Assembly: GCA_009781425.1 (NCBI GenBank)
Contig: WQYC01000017.1
Coordinates: 1 to 51,481 of the forward strand
DNA from: Oscillospiraceae bacterium
GTDB taxonomy: Bacteria > Bacillota > Clostridia > Oscillospirales > Ruminococcaceae
Direction of reading: 5' to 3'
DNA length: 51,481 bases
Positions 23,125 through 32,175 of the stretch are shown piece after piece. The notes beneath the pieces were generated by a model. That model saw nothing but the letters and a program-made list of their open reading frames with translations. It made no database searches and was not told the DNA's origin. Numbering within the stretch: the first letter of the stretch is position 1; each line of letters starts with the position of its first letter. The translations under genes and the position numbers were made by a program.

Positions 23125-26100
23125 TTACGGCGGCGGCGGGTGTCTTAATCTCGGCATTTCATTGTCAACCCACACCCATGTACCGGTGTCTTCGGTGAAA
23201 TCCCATCCAACTCCTACATTATTTCTCCATGAAACTTGCGTCGAAAATATAGAAGACATATCCGCGTTTCCGTGGATGCTTGTTGTTAAATCGGGAAGTA
23301 CCCCTAACCCATCACCGTTAACCAATGTACTCCAGCGTGCAAAATTCCAGTCACGTGTACCTGTGCCGATTCCGACTATTCGCCCTGCATTTGCACCTGT
23401 GCTTGTTATATCGTCCATTCTTACGACGTTGTTCGTGACTGTAGCCGTACCTTGATTCCCGACTATACCGCCGACATTGTTTGCGCCTGTAACGTCCATG
23501 GTGCTGTAGGTTTGTATTACCGTAACAACTCCTGCTCCTGTTCTGACTTCACCGACAATACCTCCTACGCCGTTGCCTTGTGAAGTGACTGTGCCTGTGG
23601 TGAAGCAATCGCGTATTATAGTGTTTGCGCCGACTCCTCCTCCGTGTATCCAGCCTGCGATTCCTCCCGTGAAACCGTCTGCGACTTCTATTCCGCTTGT
23701 AACATCGCCTTCAAAGCTACAGCTTTCAATGCGTATTCCAAAGTCCCCGACAGTACCAACCAAGCCGCCGACTCTTGCTCTGGTACACGTTACATTACCC
23801 TCGAAGCTGACATGGCTGATTGTACCCATTGCGTTACCCACGAGTCCGCCTGTAGAGCCTGTAGCATTTCCGCTGAAGCTTACGTTAGTATTTTTAAAAT
23901 GCACGTTCTTAATTACGCTGTCTTCTCCCGTGCTTACAAAAATTCCTGCGTCGAAGTTACCGCTTGCCACTGTTAAATCAATATCTATACCGCTGACAGT
24001 ATACCCCTGCCCGTTGAGAACTCCTGTAAATTTGTTTGTAAAGCTTGCGATAGGTGTCCAGTTGTTTGTTGTGTTCGGGAACGTGATGTTGCTTTCGAGC
24101 CTGTAATGCGAGTTCAAAGCCCAGTTCATGCCGTTGTACGTACCGCCGCCTATTGCCTGCAGGTCAGCCGCGGTATAAATTCGGAACGGGTCGGTATCTG
24201 TGCCCGTGCCGTAAATATACGGAATCAAATTCGGCAGCCTGCTGCCCCACATAGCAGAGGTAAAGCCGAGGTCAGCCCATAAATTAACAGAGGTTATATT
24301 CGCGCCGTCAATTGTATTTAAGCCCGGTGAAAGGGATTTTGGTACGGTATTTTCCGTGACAATCATGCCGACGGATGCGTGATTGTTAGTTGAAGCACTG
24401 GCGAGTTCGTTCATACCTGTAATTCGTCCGACAGTGCCGGCGTTGCTTCCGTTAATTTCCGTAAGGAGCGAGAGACATTTTTCTATAGTTCCTCGATTAC
24501 TTCCGGCTATGCCGCCCAAATAATTGCCGTTATTTCTGATAGTACCTGTGACAAAGCAGTTTTCTATGGTGCCTTCATTAATTCCGGCTATTCCGCCGAC
24601 ACAATCCAAGCCCACTATATTAACGTTTGACAATCCGAGGTTTTTTACCGTGCCGCTTCCGATAAAGGCGAACATACCTACATAAGTTCCCGGAAAAGAG
24701 ATATTCATATCAGAAATTATATATCCGTCGCCGTCGAAGTCTCCTGCAAACGGCGTTGCCTCTGTACCGATTTGCACCCAGTTTGGATTAGCCGGATTGA
24801 GGGTGATGCTGTTCATCATTCTGTAGTGCGCTGAAAGCGACCACGCACCGTTGCCTTTATGGTTTTCTCCGCTACCGACTGCTTGGAGGTCTGCCGCGTT
24901 ATAAATCCGGAACGGGTCGGTTGAAGTACCTGTGCCGGGTCGTAAAGCAAGCTGCCCTGTAGCGTTTATAACGTGTGTGTCGGTAATCGGGCGGTTTCCG
25001 TTATTACCATGGAAGTGCCCGTCACCAATCGAAATTTGCGCTAAGGTTGCAGGGTTAACAGTACCTGTCAGTATCTGCCGAATGACAGTGGTATAATTGT
25101 TTATTGCATCTTCTACTGTTTGAGCTACTCTCGCGCTTATATGCTCAATGCTTCCCGTCCAGCTACTGTCTATGTTAACACTTGCGGTCGAAACGCCAAA
25201 CCTGATTTCTCCGATTTGTGCATTATTGTGTAAATTTACTCTGTTAGCGGCTGTAGCAGACGTAAACACATCGCCTCCGACATTTCCTGTGATACTGCCG
25301 CCCATCATATTAAGTGTTCCGTTTACCGCTATAATTACTGCGGCTCTGTCGTTGCCGCCGGCAGTGCTTCCCGTGATTCTTGAGCCGTCAAGCATTGTGA
25401 GCGTTCCGTTTGTCACGGTAATAACACCACCCGAATCTCGTCCCTGAAGTGTGATATTATTTCCGAGAGTTATGCTTGCTCCTGCGCCGTTTATGGTAAA
25501 TAATCTGACATTAGCTCCTGCAAACCCGAAAGAAATGGTTCTGGTCTCTTCCGCGCCGACAAATGTTATATTCTGCCCATCGGCAATTGTTCGGGTAGCC
25601 GACGGGGCTTGATTTGTATTAAGCGTGATTGTGTATGTTCCCGCTACTGCTCCGATTGCATCGAAAGCGGCGTTGAGGGAGGTGTACTGCGTTGTTGTAC
25701 TGCCCGTAGTAACAGATACAATAGAGGTAATAGTTGCATTCGCGAAAGCGGGCTGTGCGGACGGCGCAGAATAATTCCCTGCGTTTGTGCCCTCGATTTC
25801 CCAGTTGCTTGCGGTGATTGCGTGAGTTCCTGCATCTTCGCTTGCGAAAGCTACAGTGCCTGCCACGACGGTCACTATATCGGGGCTGATTACGCCGTTC
25901 AGCGTGGGTGCAGTTGCGACAGTTGCGGTGTTGTTACCGTCGAAGGTTTTATTGCTGACAGTGCCGTCAGCGTTCCAGGTAAGCTGAAGCGGCGAGATTA
26001 CAAAATCCGCTATAGCCGTTTGAGAGTTATAGTTCGCTGTTTCTGCCGAAGTCCCGCGCACGGTGTAGCTTCCCGCGTTCGTAGGCACGGTCGCGCTGTA

Positions 26101-29100
26101 CGTAGAATCAGACTCGCTTTGCAGTTTATATTCATAGGTTACTGCTCCGGTGCTTATATTTGTCGTTACGCTCGGCGCGGGAGTCTGACCGTAGGTTATA
26201 TCAGCGCAGGCTATTATTAATGTATTTGCGGCTTTGTTGATAGTAAAATTCGCCGTAACAGTTGCCAAGTTATAGTTCGCCGTTTCTGCCGAAGTCCCAC
26301 GCAGGGTGTAACTTCCCGCGTTCGTAGGCACTGTCGCACTGTATGCAGAATCGGGCTCGCTTTGCAATTTATATTCGTAGGTTACTGCTCCGGTGCTTAT
26401 ATTTGTCGTTACGCTCGGCGCGGGAGACTGACCGTAGGTTATATCGGCGCAGGTAATTACTAAGGTGTTTGCGGCTCTGTTGATAGTAAAATTCGCCGTA
26501 GCAGTTGCCAAGTTATAGTTCGCCGTTTCTGCCGAAGTCCCGCGCACGGTGTAGCTTCCCGCGTTCGTAGGCACTGTCGCGCTGTATGCAGAATCAAGCT
26601 CGCTTTGCAACTTATACTCGTAAGTCATTGTTCCGTTGCTTATATTTGTCGTTGCGCTCGGCGCGGGAGACTGACCGTAGGTTATATCGGCGCAGGCGAT
26701 TACTAAAGTGTTGTCGGCTCTATTAATAACAAAATTAACAATTTCCGAACCCGTATAATTCCCCATACCGGTCACTGTGACAGGATAGCTGTCTGCGTTT
26801 GTGACTGCGCTGAACGTATAATCGTAATGCGTTCCGCGGGTAAGTGTTGTACCGTCCATCAACGTAATTGTCGGCAATTGTCCTGAGCCGTTATAAACCA
26901 CAGAATTAATACTAATCATTCCTGCAGTTATAGTTTTACGTTCAACAGTCAGCGTTTCCTCTCTGTATGCGGCGCGGTAATCGCTGTCGCCCGCCTTATC
27001 AACTCTGATTGTCGCTGTTCCGGCCGCAAGAACGGATACTGCCCCTGTCGTTTCGTTAATCGAAACCGCCGCTCCGCTCGTCACAGTCCATGTGACCGCG
27101 CCTATGCCGTTTCCGCCCGATATATCAAGTGTGAAGCTTGAATCGCCGTAAGTTATCGGTGAGGGAATATTGATAATGCTAATAGCAGATTGTGCTGTTC
27201 GTCCTACCGACAGCGTGCCGTTGACAAAGGTTGTGAAATCATAATTCGGAGCAGATAAATTTCCGATTGCTACAGTAATTGTGTAATCATCAACAGCGAA
27301 GCCTTGCGTGTAATTTGAGGTAAGCGACGGCGCGCCCGTAACGTTCGCTGTCGTTTCGTTTTCGCCGTTCACGAAGCCTGTAATAGTATAGTTAAATTGC
27401 GGCGGCGGGCTGTTAAATTCTATATCGTCATCATGAGCTGTAACCGTCAGCGGTGCTTTTTCAATATCGAAATTCACGGTAACTGTGCCCTCGTAGTTGC
27501 CGTTCAGAGTCGCTTCAACCGTAATGCTTCCCGCGTTAATTCCCGTGCTGATGTTTGCACCATGATTATATGTATAATCGGTGTTTAAAATTAAATTAGG
27601 CGATGAGCCGTCTGTTACATTCGGAGAGGGGGTATGTGCAAACCCTGTGTATACATACGTTCCCGACGGAACAGCCACGGTAGCATTTGATAAATCGCGC
27701 TTACCGACTGTAATAGTAAGCTCGGCAGAAACATCGTTATAATTATTATCGCCCGCCATTGTCGCTCTGACGCGTGTTTCGCCTGCGCCGTCAATAGTCA
27801 CAGCACCGATTGAAGAAACAGAGAGCGAAGCTCCCGATACGCGCTCGAAGGTAACAGTTCCATCGGTGCTTCCGCCACCGACAGACAGCAGGAAACCGCT
27901 GTCGCCAAAGGTTTTCGCGCCCGGGTCGTTTATTATCAAAGCTGTTTGATTTATTTTCGCGACGTTTACAGTTAAATCAATTGTAACCGTGTTAAAGTTT
28001 GCAGTGTTTTGCGGTGTAAATGTTGCAGAATGTTGCTGTTCACCCGCGTCACCGACAAGACTTGCGGGATAATCCCAAGTCCAGCGTGAGGGTAGGTCAA
28101 CACTTGACAGCAAATCGCCGTAATCCGCAGATAAGCCTGTTGGCTCATCGTAAGCAGGCTCGGCTTTTTCAATCGTGAAAGTCTGCGTTTTTGTGCCGCT
28201 ATAATTGTTTTTGCCCGTAAGAGTGATTGTTACAATGCCTGCGTTGATTCTGTCCGCAGAATACGAAACAGTATAATCCTCGTCTGTAATTAAATTAGGC
28301 GATAAGTTGTCTGTGACTGTGAAACTCGGCGTTTGTTCCGCGCCGTTGTAAATGTGCGTACTCGTAACATTTACAGTTGCGTTGTTGATGTTCCGCGCAC
28401 TTATTGTAATTGTGAGCTCAGCAGAAACGCTATTATAATCATCATCGCCCGCTTTTGCGGCAGTAATTGTGACAGTTCCTGCGCTTTCAATTGTAATCAT
28501 GCCTGTTGATTCGGCGATAGAAACTGCGTTTCCATTAGTCACAGCCCATGTAACCGCTCCTGTGCCTTGTCCGCCTGCCGTTGTGAGCATTGAAGGCGCA
28601 TCTCCGAACACGAGCGGCTGGGTAGGCGCATTTATTGCAAAGCCTGTCTGCTCTGATTTCGGTGGGTTTACAATTGGCGGTGCAGTCGTAACGGACGGCG
28701 GACGGCGGTTTCCGCCGGAATTTGTATTCGCAGGTGTCGTAGTTACCGCAGGTGTTGTTGTAACTACGGGAGTGGTTGTAATCGGCGGAGTGGTCGTGAC
28801 TATCGGTGTTGTTGTAATTTCCGGAGTAGTGGTAATGATTTCCGGCGTAGTCGTGATTTCGGGTGCAGTTGTTGTAACTTCAGGTGCAGTCGCAATTTCA
28901 GGCGGTGTATCTTCAGCCTGCGGAGTTGTTACCGGAGGCGGTGCTTCAGTGATTGTCGGAGTTGTAAAAGTCGGTATATGCCTATTAAAACCCGGTTCAA
29001 AATTATTATCAACAGGCAGTGCGTCAATTATTGTTTCATTTGATTCTATCGGAAGCTCAGACGGAATTATTAAAGCCGTCTGTTCTGTAATCATAACCTC

Positions 29101-29553
29101 AGGAACCCATGAAACTACGGTGAATTCGGGCTCGGGCAGGGCTACCGCCTGTAATAATTCCATAAAAGAATTCTGCGCGGCGAGTGCAGTATTTTGCGCG
29201 GCTTCAATTTCCATGAACTGCATAACATTGCCGTTTTCATCAGCAATAACTCCCGAATCGAACTCGTTAGTCTGAACTTGCACTTGTAAGGTTGACTCCT
29301 CGCTGACAAATACATCGTATGTAACAGAAACAGCGGCAAGCGTCGTCGTCACCACCATAGTCAGCATAGTGACACCCATCATGCCGCTTGACAGCGACGC
29401 GTTGAGGAAGGAGAACAGCCTGCTTCCCGTTGCCGCCGCTGTGCCTATATCAATGCCTGTTTTTACAGCCGCCGCGCTGTCTTCGGGATTGCGCTTCCAG
29501 CTTGAAAGCCACAGCTCGCCGAGCGTTCTGAAAAATAAAACAACAGGATTCAT
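23125..29553 (-). CDS. Giant repeat surface protein (2142 residues)
   Basis: Residues 1-56 hold the shared N-terminal signature (LWLSSW at 14-19, then FLNASLSSG), and a hydrophobic segment spans 57-76. Then come an acidic/hydrophobic region, a Thr/Pro-rich stalk (about 193-298), Ig/MBG-type beta repeats (about 298-1270, including three 81-residue copies), a beta-helix-like stretch (about 1272-1490) with NGTLTM and GGSITGN motifs, and GLUG-type modules (about 1540-2075, such as GGIAGINEGTIENCF). It ends in RLRHPPPP, with no LPXTG, SLH, dockerin or C-terminal membrane segment. Its ATG overlaps the MFS-fusion stop (ATGA) and has an AGGAGG site. The likely role is adhesion or matrix, held by or exported with the N-terminal segment; family names are by motif reading. 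Confidence 0.85.
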   Translation of the reverse strand: MNPVVLFFRTLGELWLSSWKRNPEDSAAAVKTGIDIGTAAATGSRLFSFLNASLSSGMMGVTMLTMVVTTTLAAVSVTYDVFVSEESTLQVQVQTNEFDSGVIADENGNVMQFMEIEAAQNTALAAQNSFMELLQAVALPEPEFTVVSWVPEVMITEQTALIIPSELPIESNETIIDALPVDNNFEPGFNRHIPTFTTPTITEAPPPVTTPQAEDTPPEIATAPEVTTTAPEITTTPEIITTTPEITTTPIVTTTPPITTTPVVTTTPAVTTTPANTNSGGNRRPPSVTTAPPIVNPPKSEQTGFAINAPTQPLVFGDAPSMLTTAGGQGTGAVTWAVTNGNAVSIAESTGMITIESAGTVTITAAKAGDDDYNSVSAELTITISARNINNATVNVTSTHIYNGAEQTPSFTVTDNLSPNLITDEDYTVSYSADRINAGIVTITLTGKNNYSGTKTQTFTIEKAEPAYDEPTGLSADYGDLLSSVDLPSRWTWDYPASLVGDAGEQQHSATFTPQNTANFNTVTIDLTVNVAKINQTALIINDPGAKTFGDSGFLLSVGGGSTDGTVTFERVSGASLSVSSIGAVTIDGAGETRVRATMAGDNNYNDVSAELTITVGKRDLSNATVAVPSGTYVYTGFAHTPSPNVTDGSSPNLILNTDYTYNHGANISTGINAGSITVEATLNGNYEGTVTVNFDIEKAPLTVTAHDDDIEFNSPPPQFNYTITGFVNGENETTANVTGAPSLTSNYTQGFAVDDYTITVAIGNLSAPNYDFTTFVNGTLSVGRTAQSAISIINIPSPITYGDSSFTLDISGGNGIGAVTWTVTSGAAVSINETTGAVSVLAAGTATIRVDKAGDSDYRAAYREETLTVERKTITAGMISINSVVYNGSGQLPTITLMDGTTLTRGTHYDYTFSAVTNADSYPVTVTGMGNYTGSEIVNFVINRADNTLVIACADITYGQSPAPSATTNISNGTMTYEYKLQSELDSAYSATVPTNAGSYTVRGTSAETANYNLATATANFTINRAANTLVITCADITYGQSPAPSVTTNISTGAVTYEYKLQSEPDSAYSATVPTNAGSYTLRGTSAETANYNLATVTANFTINKAANTLIIACADITYGQTPAPSVTTNISTGAVTYEYKLQSESDSTYSATVPTNAGSYTVRGTSAETANYNSQTAIADFVISPLQLTWNADGTVSNKTFDGNNTATVATAPTLNGVISPDIVTVVAGTVAFASEDAGTHAITASNWEIEGTNAGNYSAPSAQPAFANATITSIVSVTTGSTTTQYTSLNAAFDAIGAVAGTYTITLNTNQAPSATRTIADGQNITFVGAEETRTISFGFAGANVRLFTINGAGASITLGNNITLQGRDSGGVITVTNGTLTMLDGSRITGSTAGGNDRAAVIIAVNGTLNMMGGSITGNVGGDVFTSATAANRVNLHNNAQIGEIRFGVSTASVNIDSSWTGSIEHISARVAQTVEDAINNYTTVIRQILTGTVNPATLAQISIGDGHFHGNNGNRPITDTHVINATGQLALRPGTGTSTDPFRIYNAADLQAVGSGENHKGNGAWSLSAHYRMMNSITLNPANPNWVQIGTEATPFAGDFDGDGYIISDMNISFPGTYVGMFAFIGSGTVKNLGLSNVNIVGLDCVGGIAGINEGTIENCFVTGTIRNNGNYLGGIAGSNRGTIEKCLSLLTEINGSNAGTVGRITGMNELASASTNNHASVGMIVTENTVPKSLSPGLNTIDGANITSVNLWADLGFTSAMWGSRLPNLIPYIYGTGTDTDPFRIYTAADLQAIGGGTYNGMNWALNSHYRLESNITFPNTTNNWTPIASFTNKFTGVLNGQGYTVSGIDIDLTVASGNFDAGIFVSTGEDSVIKNVHFKNTNVSFSGNATGSTGGLVGNAMGTISHVSFEGNVTCTRARVGGLVGTVGDFGIRIESCSFEGDVTSGIEVADGFTGGIAGWIHGGGVGANTIIRDCFTTGTVTSQGNGVGGIVGEVRTGAGVVTVIQTYSTMDVTGANNVGGIVGNQGTATVTNNVVRMDDITSTGANAGRIVGIGTGTRDWNFARWSTLVNGDGLGVLPDLTTSIHGNADMSSIFSTQVSWRNNVGVGWDFTEDTGTWVWVDNEMPRLRHPPPP
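26010..26735 (-). repeat. Three tandem 243-bp coding repeats
   Basis: The phrase GTAGGTTATATC recurs at 26191, 26434 and 26677, an exact 243-bp (81-residue) period, inside the 2142-residue protein. Each unit encodes DITYGQ-PAPS, TYEYKLQSE, VPTNAGSY and GTSAETANYN. Near-identity of the units indicates recent duplication. Confidence 0.85.
28660..28975 (-). repeat. Thr/Pro-rich stalk of the 2142-residue protein
   Basis: Runs of PEITTTP and VVTTTP-like units, low complexity, between the anchored N-terminus and the Ig/MBG region. It is a typical O-glycosylated spacer in surface proteins; glycosylation is inference. The reverse strand has a long open frame that is only a shadow of this repeat. Confidence 0.75.
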
Positions 29554-32159
29554 ATTCGATTATTCCTCCTGTTCCCCGAAAATAAAACATACAATACTGT
29601 CGCGGCTACTACGATTACCGCGATGTAAACGACAGTGTTTCCGCTTGCAGATATTACGTGCGACAGCGTGAACAACGCCGCGCCGAGCAGCCCGAACAGC
29701 GAATCAAATAAATTATAAACATAGCCGCTATGCGCGTACATCTGCGATTCCTTGAACTCCGAATATTTCGCGGCGAGAATGTTTTTGCCGACACCGATTG
29801 AAACACCGATTAAAGCCGACGCGCCGTACATCGCCGCAATCCTGGGCATAAGTGCAAAAAGAACCAATCCGGCGGCGGCAAGCATATTCGCGAAAACGCA
29901 AATCGCAGTCTTGCCGATTCGCCCTGAAAACGCGCGGACAATTGACGGCGCAATATACGCCAAAGCCATCGTCATGAGCAGGGAAGTCCAGGAAGCCGCA
30001 CCCGGCGAAAGCTCAATTGAGGCGGCATAAAGCGGCGAAAATTGTTCGATGAAATACTCGCCGAGCACGAATGGCATAAGAAGCAGAAACATAAGCGGGA
30101 AAATGCTTCTTGAAAAGAAGAAGCGGAAAAAGCCGTATTCGCGCCGTTCTACTTTAACAGGCTTTTGACCTGCGGGCAACAGCGCGCGGATTAAAACCGC
30201 TAAAATTAAAAGAATCGCAGAAGAAAGCGCGAACGCCGCGAACAGCCCGAACTTATCATAAACCATAGCGCCTATTACCGCGCCCGCCGTGCCGCCGAGA
30301 TACTCGCCAGAAAGCGTGTGCTCTTTTATATCCGTGAACTCGTTATAGCCGGTGTTCGCCGCGTTTGCCGCAAAGTCCCACAAGCCGTTGTACACCATCG
30401 AAACACCTGTGTATGTCAGAATTAAAAGCAAGAGCAAAACAGGAAGCGTTGAAGCTAAGTTTAAAAGCAGAAAGCCGACGAGCCCGATTAAACAACCGCG
30501 AATCATCATTCTGCGGGCTTTCAAGCGTATAAATAAGCTCGTTATATCCTTACCTACAGCCATGACTATAAGCACCACCGCAATCGGAAGCACCGTCGCA
30601 AGCTCACCCGGAATCCAACTCACAGGGTTCGTTTCGTAAATATCGCGCACGATTAAAACAAAGAAATACAGCGGAATATAACGGCAAGCGTTCGCTAAGA
30701 ACATAAGACTGCGCGTGCCCTTTGCGTAGCGTAAATCCCGCTCACGACGCAGGTTCGGCAGATTTATTACTTCAAGCATACGGTTCATTTCAACGAATAA
30801 AAAAACAAACGCCAATACTGTCGCTGACATAGCAAGCAGAAAGTCAATCGTTGCGCCGCGCATTTCGTCTGCCTGCACCGAAACAAGCTGACGCACTACT
30901 GCCAAAGCCGCGACATCTTCAAAAGAAGCGTCGGTTATAATCGTTACGCCGTATTTATAATCGCCGCGGATTCCGGTGACAGATGCCTTGCTAATCCAAG
31001 CCGAATGGAGCAGGTCGCTTGCCTCGGAAATGTTCTGCGCTTCATCGCCGAAAATAATGAAATTTTCGTTGCTTGGAATAACAATAACACATTCACTGTG
31101 CTCGCCGAAATTCAAGCTCTGCGCTTGCTCAAGCAAAACGTCGTCAACTTCATTTCCGCTGAGAAAAACCCCCGCAAACACGGAAGAAATCCGCAGTTCG
31201 TTCTGCTTGGTAAGTTCAATCTGCGTGCTGTAGCCGCTCTGCATTGTATAGACATATATGGTGAGAAAAACTACTAAAAACACAAAAAACTGCATTGTCT
31301 GCGCGGCGTAGGATGAAATCGGACGTTTTGAATACCACGCGAAAAACCATAGTAGAATTCGGCAAAAATGCACAGCCGCAACCGCTAAAAGTAATCCGCC
31401 AATGATTAGCATCGCGTTTATTCCGTCGCTTGAAATTGCGTAGCTTTGCAGAAAAGGCAGCGATAACAAGCTGAAAATAATCGTCGAAGCTAATTGAATC
31501 ACAACCCTTGAAAACGCACCGCTGTTAATTTTGGGGGTTTCTTCATCAGCTTCTTCAACGTCATCATCTTCCTGCACTTTTTTCTTTCGCAGATTCGTTA
31601 TTATTGAGAATAATGCGTACCCCGCCGCCATCATTAAACAGCCGCGAAACAGCGATGAGTAAAGGCTTTCGGATAACTGCTCGCTGTATTCTATGAACGG
31701 CGTATCGTCAATTTGAATCATCAGAATATAGCGCACCCGCCCGTCAATGAAAACAGGGCAGAACGAGCGTACAAGCGGGCTTTCCATATATGTATATGCC
31801 TCGGTAAACGCTTCTTCGGGCAGAACTAAACCGCTGTCAACTTCAACAGTAGAAGCGGCGATGCTTCCGTCAAAGTTGAACAGAGTATAACGGATTATTT
31901 CAGATTCGCTGTCATGAAGCGGGAAAATAATATCCAAAACATGACTCATGCCTGCGGCGTTGCGGATTTCGCTGTTGTCGGAAAATAAATGCACGGCGTT
32001 ATATGCGAGCGTTTCGGCTTTGGCTTCTAACTTATTCTCGTAGTATTCCTTGTATTGCTCGCTAATTGAAATTTGCGCGATAAACACAGTAAACACCACC
32101 GCAAAGGTGATGAATACTATTTGGATTATGCTATCCTTAATCCATGCAAATCTACGCAT
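29550..32159 (-). CDS. MFS-type membrane protein fused to two extracytoplasmic domains (paralogue)
   Basis: The 869-residue protein is a full-length paralogue of the one at 17837-20431. The first TM region is almost identical (WIKDSIIQIVFITFAVVFTV), with the same two outside domains, the acidic loop after TM2 (KKKVQEDDDVEE), and the same MFS-like C-terminal half with the conserved EYFIEQF-PLYA and LSPGAASW segments. It starts 16 bases after the sensor kinase, with AAAAGG upstream, and its stop overlaps the start of the 2142-residue surface protein. Coupling to the surface protein suggests a partner in its export, folding or surface handling rather than a general transporter. This is inference; no experimentally known relative is recalled. 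Confidence 0.82.
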   Translation of the reverse strand: MRRFAWIKDSIIQIVFITFAVVFTVFIAQISISEQYKEYYENKLEAKAETLAYNAVHLFSDNSEIRNAAGMSHVLDIIFPLHDSESEIIRYTLFNFDGSIAASTVEVDSGLVLPEEAFTEAYTYMESPLVRSFCPVFIDGRVRYILMIQIDDTPFIEYSEQLSESLYSSLFRGCLMMAAGYALFSIITNLRKKKVQEDDDVEEADEETPKINSGAFSRVVIQLASTIIFSLLSLPFLQSYAISSDGINAMLIIGGLLLAVAAVHFCRILLWFFAWYSKRPISSYAAQTMQFFVFLVVFLTIYVYTMQSGYSTQIELTKQNELRISSVFAGVFLSGNEVDDVLLEQAQSLNFGEHSECVIVIPSNENFIIFGDEAQNISEASDLLHSAWISKASVTGIRGDYKYGVTIITDASFEDVAALAVVRQLVSVQADEMRGATIDFLLAMSATVLAFVFLFVEMNRMLEVINLPNLRRERDLRYAKGTRSLMFLANACRYIPLYFFVLIVRDIYETNPVSWIPGELATVLPIAVVLIVMAVGKDITSLFIRLKARRMMIRGCLIGLVGFLLLNLASTLPVLLLLLILTYTGVSMVYNGLWDFAANAANTGYNEFTDIKEHTLSGEYLGGTAGAVIGAMVYDKFGLFAAFALSSAILLILAVLIRALLPAGQKPVKVERREYGFFRFFFSRSIFPLMFLLLMPFVLGEYFIEQFSPLYAASIELSPGAASWTSLLMTMALAYIAPSIVRAFSGRIGKTAICVFANMLAAAGLVLFALMPRIAAMYGASALIGVSIGVGKNILAAKYSEFKESQMYAHSGYVYNLFDSLFGLLGAALFTLSHVISASGNTVVYIAVIVVAATVLYVLFSGNRRNNRI

Positions 32160-32175
32160 TTAAAATACAACCTTT

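Noticed and set aside
28469-29275. Long plus-strand open frame rich in Val and Gly
   Set aside because: It is the reverse-complement shadow of the Thr/Pro stalk of the 2142-residue protein; low complexity keeps it open. No ribosome site or domain.
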